Shown here: positions 12,108 to 20,975 of the stretch, piece after piece | Position numbering within the stretch: the stretch's first letter is position 1 | Layout of the letters: each line of letters begins with the position of its first letter | Assembly: GCA_023392285.1 (NCBI GenBank) | Contig: JAEVZK010000152.1 | Coordinates: 1-28,550, forward strand | Source: Armatimonadota bacterium | Lineage (GTDB): Bacteria > Armatimonadota > Fimbriimonadia > Fimbriimonadales > Fimbriimonadaceae | Reading direction: 5' to 3' | DNA: 28,550 nucleotides | Notes under the pieces: model-generated | Database searches by the model: none | The model's input: only the letters and a program-made list of their open reading frames with translations | Told to the model about the DNA's origin: nothing | Made by a program: the position numbers and the translations under genes

Positions 12108-12761
12108 TCAGCCGATCGCTACCGGGCGGTAAAGGATGTCTAACGGAAACGGTTTTCCCATCATTGCCTTCCATCGACGACTTTGAGAGCTGGTCAGGAT
12201 CTGGCTTGCCTTCGCATTGAGCGATTTGATCGAATCGATTCGCGTTTTCAGATACTGTTTTGAGGCGTCAGAGTTCGGCAGATTGCGATATCCTGACCCT
12301 CCTTGTCGCGCGGTCTTCTGAACATTTTTCAAAGCCTCGGCGGTGGCGCTCGTGAGCTCGCGCAGCTGTTTGCCAGTTATCTTTAAAGCGCGCACAAGGT
12401 TCGAACTCTGGAGCGCGTATGCTCCCAAATACTGCATCGTCAGCTGGTGGAGACGAACCTTCTGGGAGCTGTTTAGGGCGACAAGCGCCTTAATCTGCCC
12501 CTGCTCCATTTTCTGCTGGACCTGCGCGAGGCTCGGCCGTGTCTTATTTTGCGAACGTTCCAACATCTCAGCAAGCTCTTTCTGGGCTTCCGCGCGAAGC
12601 AGCTTGATCTTCGCTTGTTGGGCGGGAGTGACCTTGAGTTCTTTCGCCACCTCGGGAATGCCGATGAGCGCGGGCATGTATTCGGGAACGAAGCTTGGCC
12701 CCATCTGGGCGAGCCCGATACCGACCGAAAAGAAGAAGGCGATCAAGGCGACGATGCGCAT
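12108..12761 (-). CDS. Exported helical protein, Spy/LTXXQ-like pattern
   Basis: A 217-residue protein with a clear signal peptide (MRIVALIAFFFSVGIGLAQ, likely cleaved after about residue 18). The mature part is mostly alpha-helical and charged. It contains the stretch VAKELKVTPAQQAKIKLLRAE, a pattern common in Spy/CpxP-like or LTXXQ periplasmic proteins, which act as chaperones or stress sensors. The resemblance is local, and the exact function is unknown. It lies 43 bp upstream of fabG on the same strand and may share a transcript with it. The 87-bp region on its other side is a divergent promoter region shared with the VanZ-family gene. Confidence 0.65.
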   Translation of the reverse strand: MRIVALIAFFFSVGIGLAQMGPSFVPEYMPALIGIPEVAKELKVTPAQQAKIKLLRAEAQKELAEMLERSQNKTRPSLAQVQQKMEQGQIKALVALNSSQKVRLHQLTMQYLGAYALQSSNLVRALKITGKQLRELTSATAEALKNVQKTARQGGSGYRNLPNSDASKQYLKTRIDSIKSLNAKASQILTSSQSRRWKAMMGKPFPLDILYRPVAIG

Positions 12762-12848
12762 GTCTTTTACAACGCATTCTTTTCGGAAAACTGCACCGAA
12801 AGCAGAAGATTCGGAGCTTTCGTCACGTGGCTCGGGTTGAATAATTCT

Positions 12849-13658
12849 ATGCCCGCCAAGCCAAGCACAGCCCTTCAGATTGCCCTGGGCTGCTCTGGTT
12901 TTCTCCTTTTCTTCGCCTTCTTCTTTGCCTCCTTCACGCTCTACGCGGTGAATCGGGGATCGCTTTGGCTGCCGGCCGCGGCCGGGCTTTGTTATTTTGG
13001 AATCTCCTCGCTATGGCCGAACATCCAAAGGACGGCAACTCGGGGTGGACTCTCCTGCCTGTTTGTCGGTGGTGCGTGTTGGTTTTGGATAGCGTCCGAT
13101 CGCCCGCTCCCAACTCTGGCGCAGAAAATCGATGCGAGGCAGTTGATTCACTCGTGGAGCGTTTACTCGTTCTTACTACTTGCCGCCATGGGCTTTCTGA
13201 TCATTCTAGGATCGGCTTTTCGGCGGGGAAGCAAGGCACGCGTCGGAGCGCCGCTCCTTCTCATCGTCCTCGGGTGGCTGGTTTCATTTTTCAGCAGCAC
13301 TCATGGAGCTGCTGATCCAATGCTGGAGTGGGCTATGCAAACCTTCCATTTGGATCGTGCATCGGCCGAGTTGTTTGTCGTCATCCTGCGCAAGACCATC
13401 CACTTCACGTTTTACGCTTTGGTCGGGGCAGCGGGCTATTTGGCGTCGAGCAGCAATGGTGGATCGAAATCAACGTCCCTCCAATCCGGACTTCTTTCTG
13501 CACTCGCTTTCGCCTCGTACGATGAGTTTCGCCAGCACTCGATGCCCAACCGAGAAGGGTCGATCTTGGACGTGGGGCTGGACATGTTAGGCGCGATCAC
13601 CGCCCTCGCCATCATTAACGGTGTCAGCCGGTCGAACCGATTGGCGCATAAGTCCTAA
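12849..13658 (+). CDS. VanZ-family membrane protein
   Basis: A 269-residue integral membrane protein with about seven hydrophobic segments. The C-terminal third carries the VanZ-like signature: RKTIHFTFYALVGAAGYL, then ALAFASYDEFRQHSMPNREG (Asp-Glu and Arg conserved), then SILDVGLDMLGAITAL. VanZ-type domains are found in proteins linked to envelope and glycopeptide-resistance functions, but most members have no known role. The ATG at 12849 is chosen because a longer in-frame reading would run through the divergent neighbour's 5' end and encodes a polar, non-conserved extension. The next gene follows after 30 bp. Confidence 0.78.
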   Translation: MPAKPSTALQIALGCSGFLLFFAFFFASFTLYAVNRGSLWLPAAAGLCYFGISSLWPNIQRTATRGGLSCLFVGGACWFWIASDRPLPTLAQKIDARQLIHSWSVYSFLLLAAMGFLIILGSAFRRGSKARVGAPLLLIVLGWLVSFFSSTHGAADPMLEWAMQTFHLDRASAELFVVILRKTIHFTFYALVGAAGYLASSSNGGSKSTSLQSGLLSALAFASYDEFRQHSMPNREGSILDVGLDMLGAITALAIINGVSRSNRLAHKS

Positions 13659-13676
13659 ATCGACGATCAGTTGGCG

Positions 13677-13682
13677 CACAAT
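13677..13682 (+). promoter_or_regulatory. Candidate -10 element, leaderless start
   Basis: CACAAT lies 6 nt before the GTG at 13689. It is weaker than the other cases because the first and third bases differ from TATAAT, but it has the same spacing and supports this GTG as the start of the signal-peptide-bearing protein. Confidence 0.35.
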
Positions 13683-13688
13683 AGGGTT

Positions 13689-15857
13689 GTGAATCTTCGT
13701 TGCAGCTTTGTCATCGCTTCACTTGCTGTCTGCTGTTTTGCCACTGCACAGCAGGGTTCAGTTACCTACGAAACGGTTGCCGTGCCAGTGAAGAGAGCTC
13801 TGAAAGACTTGAGCGACAAATCAGGCGTCCGACTGGAAAGCGCACCGATCATGGATCGAGAAGTGCTGATCCTTCGGCTCAACGATGCGCCTCTCGCTGA
13901 GGTGATGAAGCAAATTGCAAGGGTCACCTCTGGCGAATGGACTGAGAAAGATGGCACTTACTATCTTTCTCCCGACAAGAGCGGGCGAATCAAAGAAGAA
14001 ACTCAGTCTCAGAAGCAGTTTGCCGATTCCGTTGCAAAGTCTCTGAAGCAGATGCAGGCGAGGATGGAGCCTCGGAAGAACAAGTCAACCGAAGAGGCGG
14101 CCGAGCCCGACGAGATGCCCGATCCAAGGTTCATGGCAGGCTACACCGCGCTGTCCAAGATCGCAATCGCAATCGGAGCTTCCAATCTTTCCTCAGTCCC
14201 ACGTGATGGCCGCGTGGTATTCAGCACGAGTCCCACCGCGATGCAGCGCCGCATGCCCGTGAACATCGCTGGCTACATCGACGATTACGTGAAGGGCTAC
14301 AACGCGCGAGTCGCTGCACAAAAGAACGAAGAGCCCATTCAAGACCTTCCAGAAGGGGCGGATGTGTTCTTGAAGATGTTCAATCCAAAGCTGACCGTCA
14401 TCACGAGTGCGCCTTCAAAGGCTCTGATCATTGCGCAGCGAGGCGGAATGATGGGCTACTCATTGGAACTGCGACTTTACGATACGACGGGAAAGATGAT
14501 CGCACGAGATAATCTGCCCTTTGCGATTGAGTCCCCATTTGCCGCTCTGATGGAGGGAGATAGCGAAGATCCAGATCAGAAGCCAGAGCCGGACACCAGT
14601 CCACAAATCAAGTTTTCGCCGCTCACTCAAGAGCTCTCCAGTATTGCCCCAGGCATCAGAGCGATGCAGGCGGGTCAGATGAAGATCAGCGACGACCTAA
14701 AAGCTCGGCTCCAAGACCCGATCAACTACGATCCACTCTCCTATACCTACAGTGAGGCGCTTCTTCAGATCGCGAAGACGAGAAACGAGCAGTTGGTGGC
14801 CGACCTGCCCGACGGAGTCAGCTCCTTCTTCGCAGGGATGTTCAGGAAGTCTGGGACCACTCAGAAGGCATTTCTCAAGAGCCTCGCGCCTTCCATCGCG
14901 CTGACGGAAGAGAATGGGTGGATGACCGTGAAGCCGCTCGATCCGATCGCGAGCCGAGCTGAGAGGACTGACCGAGTCGCTCTCAAGCGTCTGATCGATG
15001 CCGTCGAGACACTTGGATACCTCTCCTTGGATGACCTTGCTGCCTATGCCCAATCGAATGAGGACCCCATGACGGGCGCTCCCGCCAGTACGCTCTACAT
15101 CATGATGTTTGCACCCGGAGCCATGCAAGCCGGCATGATGGGCCAGGTGGATTGGAATCTCCTTCGCTTTTATGGCACCTTGAGCGCCACCCAGAAGGCC
15201 TCACTTCAAAAGGGTGCGCCCATGACGTTTGGATCGCTGCAGCCGAACCAGAAGGCGCTGGTCACCACGATGCTCTTTGGGCCAGAAACCGATCTTTCAA
15301 TTACAGATAATGCCAAAAAGCAAGATGAGGATCCGTTTACAAGCATGATTATGAAGCAGATCAGCCGCTTCGGACCCGGGTCGAGCGGAGGAGATTATCG
15401 CACCGAGCCAACCGAAATCATGCCCAATGGACTTCCAAGCTCTGGTTACATTCAGGTGAGCTTCTCTAGTGAGCCGGTGGGTGTTCCGACGGGGTCGAGT
15501 TCATCTTTGGGAGAATTTTCTACACTCGGACCCATGGAACTCGGCTTGCTGAAGATGTTCAAAGAAGATCCGAAAATGTCGGAGATGAGCGGCGGCCTGC
15601 CGACAATCGAAGGGCTCAAGGTGGGAACTCGGTCCAAGTACATGTTCAACTTCTTTGTCGCGCCCGATATTGCCCAAAGCGGGAATCTGCAAGATGACCG
15701 AATCCCGAAGGACGCAACTACTTACAAGATGAACAATCTGCCGGCGTCGTTTCAGGCTGATATTGATCGAATGGCGGCGGCCATGAAGAAGAACCCGTTC
15801 TGGTCCGCCATCGGCAGCATGGGGATGGGTCGACAGCAACAGCTCCCTCCTCCTTAG
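13689..15857 (+). CDS. Secreted protein with N-terminal STN-like domain
   Basis: A 722-residue protein. The GTG start gives a signal peptide (MNLRCSFVIASLAVCCFATAQQ, truncated here), while the upstream TTG would add six polar residues. Residues about 23-95 resemble the STN domain (secretin and TonB N-terminus short domain): TYETVAVPVKRALKDLSDKS, then LNDAPLAEVMKQIARVTSGEW. The STN module usually binds signal or protein partners in the periplasm. The remaining 600 residues lack any motif I recognise and are rich in Met, Pro and Ser, with no beta-barrel end visible. It is probably a lineage-specific periplasmic or surface protein. It converges with the hydrolase gene. Confidence 0.72.
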   Translation: MNLRCSFVIASLAVCCFATAQQGSVTYETVAVPVKRALKDLSDKSGVRLESAPIMDREVLILRLNDAPLAEVMKQIARVTSGEWTEKDGTYYLSPDKSGRIKEETQSQKQFADSVAKSLKQMQARMEPRKNKSTEEAAEPDEMPDPRFMAGYTALSKIAIAIGASNLSSVPRDGRVVFSTSPTAMQRRMPVNIAGYIDDYVKGYNARVAAQKNEEPIQDLPEGADVFLKMFNPKLTVITSAPSKALIIAQRGGMMGYSLELRLYDTTGKMIARDNLPFAIESPFAALMEGDSEDPDQKPEPDTSPQIKFSPLTQELSSIAPGIRAMQAGQMKISDDLKARLQDPINYDPLSYTYSEALLQIAKTRNEQLVADLPDGVSSFFAGMFRKSGTTQKAFLKSLAPSIALTEENGWMTVKPLDPIASRAERTDRVALKRLIDAVETLGYLSLDDLAAYAQSNEDPMTGAPASTLYIMMFAPGAMQAGMMGQVDWNLLRFYGTLSATQKASLQKGAPMTFGSLQPNQKALVTTMLFGPETDLSITDNAKKQDEDPFTSMIMKQISRFGPGSSGGDYRTEPTEIMPNGLPSSGYIQVSFSSEPVGVPTGSSSSLGEFSTLGPMELGLLKMFKEDPKMSEMSGGLPTIEGLKVGTRSKYMFNFFVAPDIAQSGNLQDDRIPKDATTYKMNNLPASFQADIDRMAAAMKKNPFWSAIGSMGMGRQQQLPPP

Positions 15858-15888
15858 GAGGCGACGTTCGGGACGGTGGAGGAGCTGT
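15838..15888. terminator. Inverted repeat in convergent gap (possible terminator)
   Basis: AACAGCTCCCTCCTCC (15838-15853) can pair with GGAGGAGCTGT (15878-15888), allowing a two-base bulge. It overlaps the stop codon of the STN-domain gene and lies just before the end of the opposing hydrolase gene. No U-tract follows on either strand, so a termination role is only suggested by position. Confidence 0.3.
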
Positions 15889-15904
15889 CGAGCCGTTCTG
15901 GGAA

Positions 15905-18367
15905 TCAATCACCTAGAGCAGCCGACCAAGCGCTGTTGATTGGGTCGTACCTCCACTCGTTGGAGAAGAAGCCACAGCCGACTACTGCCTTGGCGCCTTC
16001 ACGCAGAGTCGCGGCCCTTGAGATCGTCCAATCCGGAAGTGCCACGCCTGAAGTGAAGTACGGAATTCGATCCAGATACTTCGCCCCTTTCATGCCTGTC
16101 GGGGACAGCACCGCCAGCAGCCGCCCGGCCTGCGGATAGAGCCAGAGCGCCGCAAGGTCGACCCCCGCGATGTTTTTCCCATCCAGTGTCACGCCTTTGC
16201 GGTTCACCTGAATCGGTGAGGCAACTAACAGCTCTTTCCACCTGCTGAACGTGTTCGCATTGCCGTAGATCACCAAATTCCGGTCGGTCGGAAGGGGATC
16301 GGTGTCGCGCATGATCGAAACCGATCCATTGCCGCGGTAGTACCACTGCTCAGCGTCGAACCGGGCCTTGTTCATCGCCCAGGCATTCTCCTCGGCCGTA
16401 CCTCGCGTGCCAACGACGAACACCATTCGATTCTGAAAAGCATTCTTAAACGGTCCGCCGAAGCCTGCGTGCTTGACCTTCTTCAAGACATCTTCCGACA
16501 ACGGAGTTGGCGAGGAGCTCCCCTTTTCCCTGGGTGTCCAGGGGTCCCAACGGTCGCCCTCACGGACGAAGAAATATCGCTCCTTAAACGCGGAAAAACC
16601 GGATGGCCGTTGCCCGTCGATTTCAAACTTGTCCAGAGCAAAGGAGGAGATCGCGAAGCTGAGCATTTGAACATTAGTCGTCTGCACCTTCTGAACTTCT
16701 CCGTCCTTCATCACCGTGATCTTGCTCGGCTTCATGGACTCGAGCTGCTGCTCGATGGTGATGCCACGGCAGCTTGCATTCACCGCGGGATTGATGGTTG
16801 TAAAGCTCCAGCTTGAGCGTGACGTGAAGTTGCGACTGAGGTTCGCCTTGGAAAACATGTCGAACATCGCGGGCCAGTCGACGCACTGATCGCCCCACCA
16901 GTGTCCCGCACCCGGCTCCTCGTGATATTCGACGGTCTTGCCGATGTCTGAAAGTGCCTTCTTCATGAATCTGGCTTGCTCGACCGGCACATTGTCGTCT
17001 TTGTCCCCGTGAAGAATGTAAATATCCTCGGGCAAGGCATTGTTCAGCATCAGGAGCGTGTCGCTCTGATTCATCGAGCGGCGAAGCATCGCCTCGACCG
17101 GCGTCGGATCCTTGGGCTCCCAGCCACCTGCGTAGCTCCAAAAGCTGACCCAGCCCGCACTTGGACCGATGGCGGCAAATTCATTCGGATAAGTTAGCCC
17201 GAGCTGCCATGTACCGTGTCCACCCATGGAGTGGCCGGTGAGGATGACGCGATCCGGATCGTGAGGGAATCTCGCTTTGGCAATATTCCACACCTCCATC
17301 GCATCCAATCGCCCCCAGTCTTCCCAGTCAAACCCATACGGACGGCGATTGGTCGCGGCGACGATCGTACACCAATCCTTTGACTTGTACGCGTTTGCCT
17401 GGTTAGTCGCCTCGACCGAGGCGCCGTGGACCGTGAGTACGAGCGCATTCTCCTTCGATGGATTAAGCGAAGGAGCTACCGCATAGTACTGAACGCTCCC
17501 GTCGATGCTGCTCACAAATGTGTTCTTATAGTGATCCATGGGCTTTCGCACATTGATCTTCACGTCTTGCTGGTCGAGAACTCGGTCACCTTTGTAAAGC
17601 GTGAGGTGAAGATTCTGCTCTCCCGCGAGGAGTTTCCCTGGCGTCATGTAGAACGCCAACTTGCGCACACTTAGGGGAAGCAAGGAAGGAATGGCAATTT
17701 TACGCTCCTTGCCGTCACCGACTTTGGCCCCGATGCTCATTTGCTTCATCTCTGCATCCGTGCAGTTCAGCACCGGCAGCGCACCCACAAGCTCGCTCGG
17801 ATCGTTTTCCAAGATATCGGGCAAGGTCATGTCGCCGGTATTGAACATCGCAGCGCTCGTGGGCTGATCGAGGGCTACGTTCAAGCGACCTCTTCCACAG
17901 GAGAAGAGCAACTGGTTCTCACCCTTCTTCAGCTTGATCGGGATGCGAAGATATCCGTAACCATAGGGATCTCCAGAATGTGGCTCGCCATTCACGTACG
18001 CCGTGGTATCCCCAGATGCCGTCATAATGGCGATTCTCGCGCTGCCATCCTGCTGGACCTTGGCAAACGCATAGCCTCCACCCAGTTGATCGCCGGTGAA
18101 CTCTCCCTTATCGTCTGCGGTCAGCTTCTTCCAAGTCTGTGTTCGACCTCTTGGGGTGGTGACCTGGTCGCCTTCTGCCGGCGTGTGCCAGGTGCCCGCA
18201 ACCATCTGCTCCTGAATTGCATCCTGCGGAAACGGCATTCGTCCGCCAACGCTCACGTTGCCAATGGCTAAGACCTCTTTGATCTGCACGTGATTTGCCT
18301 GATCGTAAGTTGTAGCCGTCGCGTTTGTTAGGTGAGTTGATGCGGCGAAGAGCAGCGCGAGAACCAT
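15905..18367 (-). CDS. Exported alpha/beta hydrolase (prolyl-oligopeptidase-like)
   Basis: An 820-residue exported hydrolase. A short hydrophobic N-terminus (MVLALLFAASTHLTNATA) fits a signal peptide. Residues about 90-280 form beta-rich accessory regions. The alpha/beta hydrolase core (about 285-510) has the nucleophile Ser380 in GHSMGGHG, a candidate acid at Asp457 or Asp458 in HGDKDDNVP, and His489 in GAGHWWG. This resembles PHB-depolymerase/feruloyl-esterase-like and S9-type esterases. A C-terminal region of about 300 residues is unassigned. The substrate (peptide, ester or polymer) cannot be told from sequence. The start is supported by TAAAGT 6 nt upstream. It is divergent from queC. 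Confidence 0.8.
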   Translation of the reverse strand: MVLALLFAASTHLTNATATTYDQANHVQIKEVLAIGNVSVGGRMPFPQDAIQEQMVAGTWHTPAEGDQVTTPRGRTQTWKKLTADDKGEFTGDQLGGGYAFAKVQQDGSARIAIMTASGDTTAYVNGEPHSGDPYGYGYLRIPIKLKKGENQLLFSCGRGRLNVALDQPTSAAMFNTGDMTLPDILENDPSELVGALPVLNCTDAEMKQMSIGAKVGDGKERKIAIPSLLPLSVRKLAFYMTPGKLLAGEQNLHLTLYKGDRVLDQQDVKINVRKPMDHYKNTFVSSIDGSVQYYAVAPSLNPSKENALVLTVHGASVEATNQANAYKSKDWCTIVAATNRRPYGFDWEDWGRLDAMEVWNIAKARFPHDPDRVILTGHSMGGHGTWQLGLTYPNEFAAIGPSAGWVSFWSYAGGWEPKDPTPVEAMLRRSMNQSDTLLMLNNALPEDIYILHGDKDDNVPVEQARFMKKALSDIGKTVEYHEEPGAGHWWGDQCVDWPAMFDMFSKANLSRNFTSRSSWSFTTINPAVNASCRGITIEQQLESMKPSKITVMKDGEVQKVQTTNVQMLSFAISSFALDKFEIDGQRPSGFSAFKERYFFVREGDRWDPWTPREKGSSSPTPLSEDVLKKVKHAGFGGPFKNAFQNRMVFVVGTRGTAEENAWAMNKARFDAEQWYYRGNGSVSIMRDTDPLPTDRNLVIYGNANTFSRWKELLVASPIQVNRKGVTLDGKNIAGVDLAALWLYPQAGRLLAVLSPTGMKGAKYLDRIPYFTSGVALPDWTISRAATLREGAKAVVGCGFFSNEWRYDPINSAWSAALGD

Positions 18368-18373
18368 GAACTT

Positions 18374-18379
18374 ACTTTA
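18374..18379 (-). promoter_or_regulatory. Candidate -10 element, leaderless start
   Basis: On the minus strand TAAAGT lies 6 nt upstream of the hydrolase ATG (18367). There is no Shine-Dalgarno sequence between them. Confidence 0.5.
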
Positions 18380-18419
18380 CTCCGACCGTCCTCGGCGGTG
18401 GCTCGCCTCTGAACGCGAA

Positions 18420-18425
18420 TACACT
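18420..18425 (+). promoter_or_regulatory. Candidate -10 element, leaderless start
   Basis: TACACT lies 6 nt before the GTG at 18432, the same hexamer and spacing as before the aldehyde dehydrogenase gene. It sets the queC start at the point where homology to QueC begins. Confidence 0.5.
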
Positions 18426-18431
18426 GTGAGG

Positions 18432-19097
18432 GTGCGTAAATGTGTAGTTTTGCTCAGCGGCGGCCTTGATTCTGCCACCGTCCTTGCAATTGCTGGAGAA
18501 CTAGGCTTTCAGCCGACAGCCCTCACGGTGATTTACGGTCAGCGGCATCAGGAGGAGCTCGACGCGGCGAGAAAGGTGGTGAGCGCCGCAGGAGTCGTCG
18601 ATCACCGGTTTGTCACGGTCAGCCTCGATGCCATCGGGGGCTCTGCTCTCACTGATGATATTGCGGTGCCTAAGGACAGCCTCGGCGAATCGATTCCCGT
18701 CACCTACGTGCCGGCAAGAAACACCATTTTTCTCTCGATTGCGCTTGGTCTTGCGGAAGTTGTAGGCGCCGACGACATCTTTATTGGGGTCAACGCGGTG
18801 GATTACAGCGGCTACCCCGATTGTCGGCCAGAATTTATCCAAGCATTCGAGCACTTGGCGCAGTTGGCAACCAAGCGGGGAGTCGAGGGAAGCCAGATGC
18901 GAATTCATGCGCCGCTTGCCGGCTTAACCAAGGCGCAAATCATCCAAAAAGGGGTGAGCTTGGGCGTGGATTACTCGTTAACCCACTCGTGCTACGATCC
19001 CGTCGCAGGAAAACCCTGCCGCCATTGTGACTCCTGCCTCATCCGACAACGAGCTTTCGCGGAGTTAGGGCTGACCGATCCCGGCGCACCGAGATAA
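18432..19097 (+). CDS. queC: 7-cyano-7-deazaguanine synthase
   Basis: QueC converts 7-carboxy-7-deazaguanine to preQ0 with ATP and ammonia, a step in queuosine (tRNA wobble base) synthesis. The 221-residue protein has the PP-loop SGGLDS (residues 9-14), the VTYVPARNTIFLSIAL and GVNAVDYSGYPDCRPEF motifs and the zinc-binding cysteines in SCYDPVAGKPCRHCDSC. The GTG at 18432 fits the family's usual N-terminus (xKxVVLLSGG). The in-frame ATG at 18366 would add 22 unrelated residues overlapping the divergent hydrolase start. No other queuosine genes are nearby. Its stop codon directly abuts the stop of the converging response regulator gene. Confidence 0.95.
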   Translation: MRKCVVLLSGGLDSATVLAIAGELGFQPTALTVIYGQRHQEELDAARKVVSAAGVVDHRFVTVSLDAIGGSALTDDIAVPKDSLGESIPVTYVPARNTIFLSIALGLAEVVGADDIFIGVNAVDYSGYPDCRPEFIQAFEHLAQLATKRGVEGSQMRIHAPLAGLTKAQIIQKGVSLGVDYSLTHSCYDPVAGKPCRHCDSCLIRQRAFAELGLTDPGAPR

Positions 19098-19670
19098 CTA
19101 GACACTGTGTGCAAGAACGATGGCTTCAGCAACTTCGCGCATCGACTTTCGAAGGTTCATCGACTGAAGCTGGATCTTCCGGTAAGCCTCCGCCTCATCC
19201 ACGCCCTGTTCCTTCATGAGAATGCCTTTCGCGCGGTCGATGGCTTTGCGAGCTTCCAGTCGATCGGTTACCGAAGTGAGCTCTTTCGTAAGCTGGGCGT
19301 TCTGTTCGAAGCGGCTGCGCGCCACCTCGATGGCAGGAGGAAGATCGCTTGGCTTGAACGGCTTGACGAGATACGCGAACACGCCCGCATCCTTCGCCCG
19401 ATCCACCAGTTCGCGATCGCTGTAAGCGGTGAGCAAAATCGTCGGAGCAATCCCCTCTTCAGTAATGATCCCGACCGCTTCGATTCCATCCATGACCGGC
19501 ATCTTCACATCCAAGATGCAGATATCCGGCTTAGTCTCCCGAGCGAGATCCAAAGCCTGCTTTCCGTCTCCAGCTTCGGCGACGACTTTATAGTCCAGAC
19601 TTTCGAGCATCTGCTTCAGGTCCAGCCTAATAATTGGATCGTCGTCTGCAATGAGCACAGTCATAGCCAT
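19098..19670 (-). CDS. ANTAR-domain response regulator (AmiR/NasT type)
   Basis: A 190-residue two-domain regulator. The receiver domain (residues 3-120) has the acidic pocket ADDDP, the phospho-acceptor Asp54 in ILDVKMP, and the conserved LLTAYSD and YLVKPF segments. A coiled linker (about 115-135) leads to an ANTAR RNA-binding domain (about 135-188: KAIDRAKGILMKEQGVDEAEAYRKIQ, shortened here). ANTAR proteins bind twin-hairpin RNAs and prevent transcription termination, so this protein probably acts on mRNA leaders. No cognate histidine kinase is adjacent. It lies 33 bp after DUF1501 on the same strand but has its own -10-like TATCCT 7 nt before the ATG. Confidence 0.92.
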   Translation of the reverse strand: MAMTVLIADDDPIIRLDLKQMLESLDYKVVAEAGDGKQALDLARETKPDICILDVKMPVMDGIEAVGIITEEGIAPTILLTAYSDRELVDRAKDAGVFAYLVKPFKPSDLPPAIEVARSRFEQNAQLTKELTSVTDRLEARKAIDRAKGILMKEQGVDEAEAYRKIQLQSMNLRKSMREVAEAIVLAHSV

Positions 19671-19677
19671 ATCTTTG

Positions 19678-19683
19678 AGGATA
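19678..19683 (-). promoter_or_regulatory. Candidate -10 element, leaderless start
   Basis: On the minus strand TATCCT lies 7 nt upstream of the ANTAR regulator ATG (19670), between it and the end of the DUF1501 gene. No Shine-Dalgarno sequence is present. Confidence 0.45.
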
Positions 19684-19703
19684 CCGGCTGGATTCAGTTG
19701 GAC

Positions 19704-20975
19704 TTAAGCGAACAGGCTGAATGCGGCTCGACCGACCCCTTTGAACACTCTGTCCGGATCACAACTTGTTCGGCTCGCCAGCACTTGCGAGAGGACGGAG
19801 CGATAATCGGTTGTCACCCTCAAGTCTCCTGGGCCCTCCAACTGCACCGGCTCTAGACCTGGCCAATCACCATAAACTTTCCCGCCGCGCACATTGCCGC
19901 CTAAAACGAACATGCAGCTGGCGCGTCCATGGTCCGTTCCCGCCCCAGAATTTTCGGCGACTCGCCGCCCAAATTCTGTCTGCACTACAACCGTTACTCG
20001 CCTCATTTCATGGCCCAAATCACGAGCGAATGCGGTAAGCGATGCGCTCAGGTCTTCCAAGAGCATCGGCAGCAAGCCACCTTGGGCCACATGGGTATCC
20101 CATCCACCTTTGTCCAAAACGGCCACCTCCAAGCCGACTTGGGCGCGGATGAGCAGCGCCACCTGCTGCAGGGCTCTGCCCAAATCGCTCGTCGGATAGC
20201 TCACCCCATTCATCGGCTTGTAAGTTGCAGGATCTAAGCGGTTCATGGTGTCGAGGACGCCCAGCGTCTCGATGCCCGCTTGAGCCATCGCGTCCTTGCC
20301 GGAACCGTAGAGTTCTCTCAGGCTCGAGGCAAAGGAGGCGCTCTCTGCTGTGTCGATGCGAAACTCCCGAAGATCGTTAAGAGTGATTGCGTTCGAGCCA
20401 CGAAGTGAATCGGGCATCGTTCCGCCAAAGGCGACTCCCCTCAAAGGCGAAGGCTTCTTAGGTTCGGTTTCGGCAAGATACCGGGCGATCCACCCGCTCG
20501 AAGCACCGGCTACTCCTCCAGCAAGACCGCGCTCCATGGTGTTCATCGCCTCAAAATGGCTGCGGGTTTGATCAAATGAACCGACTGCTTGAATTATCGC
20601 GATCTCACCTGATCGGTAGAACGGCTCCAAAGCTGCGAGCTGACGATTCAAGGCGAAAAAGCCGTCAAGATCGATCACACCTTCCTTCTTTAGGCCGATG
20701 GCGGGTCGGCTGCGATGGTAGGCATCTTCTCCGAAGGGCACCACCACGTTCAGGCCATCCATCCCGCCTCGGAGGAAAATGCTGACAACGACTCCTCCTT
20801 CATGGCCAGGATTGACGCTTAACTGACTTAGCGCAGATTGAGGCATCGCCCAAGCAAGGCTGCCGAGCCCGAGCCCGAGGAGAAATCCTCGACGGGTGGG
20901 CCGCACCGCTTCAACTCGGCTTCCCGATTGGGCGGAGCGATAGCTATCGCAGGAGTACCCGTCGTTCATCGCCAT
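19704..20975 (-). CDS. DUF1501 family exported protein
   Basis: A 423-residue protein of the DUF1501 family, related to the alkaline phosphatase/sulfatase superfamily but of unknown activity. An N-terminal twin-arginine-like signal is present (RPTRRGFLLGLGLGSLAWA). Family features include FLRGGMDGLNVVVPFGE, GSFDQTRSHFEAMNTMERG, VLDKGGWDTHV and VVVQTEFGRRVAENSGAGTD. The start at 20975 has GGAG 5 nt upstream; the in-frame ATG at 20969 forms an ATGA overlap with the DUF1800 stop and is the alternative. Either way the genes overlap, so they are translationally coupled. DUF1501 and DUF1800 genes occur together in many bacteria, which suggests a shared exported function. Confidence 0.9.
   Translation of the reverse strand: MAMNDGYSCDSYRSAQSGSRVEAVRPTRRGFLLGLGLGSLAWAMPQSALSQLSVNPGHEGGVVVSIFLRGGMDGLNVVVPFGEDAYHRSRPAIGLKKEGVIDLDGFFALNRQLAALEPFYRSGEIAIIQAVGSFDQTRSHFEAMNTMERGLAGGVAGASSGWIARYLAETEPKKPSPLRGVAFGGTMPDSLRGSNAITLNDLREFRIDTAESASFASSLRELYGSGKDAMAQAGIETLGVLDTMNRLDPATYKPMNGVSYPTSDLGRALQQVALLIRAQVGLEVAVLDKGGWDTHVAQGGLLPMLLEDLSASLTAFARDLGHEMRRVTVVVQTEFGRRVAENSGAGTDHGRASCMFVLGGNVRGGKVYGDWPGLEPVQLEGPGDLRVTTDYRSVLSQVLASRTSCDPDRVFKGVGRAAFSLFA

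Noticed and set aside
12549..12848. 100-residue N-terminal extension of the VanZ-family protein
   Set aside because: It would overlap the divergent exported protein gene and its promoter, and its residues are polar with no membrane or signal character. The ATG at 12849 fits better.
18366..18431. ATG at 18366 as queC start
   Set aside because: It adds residues not found in QueC and overlaps the start of the divergent hydrolase. The GTG at 18432 matches the family N-terminus and has a -10-like box at the right distance.
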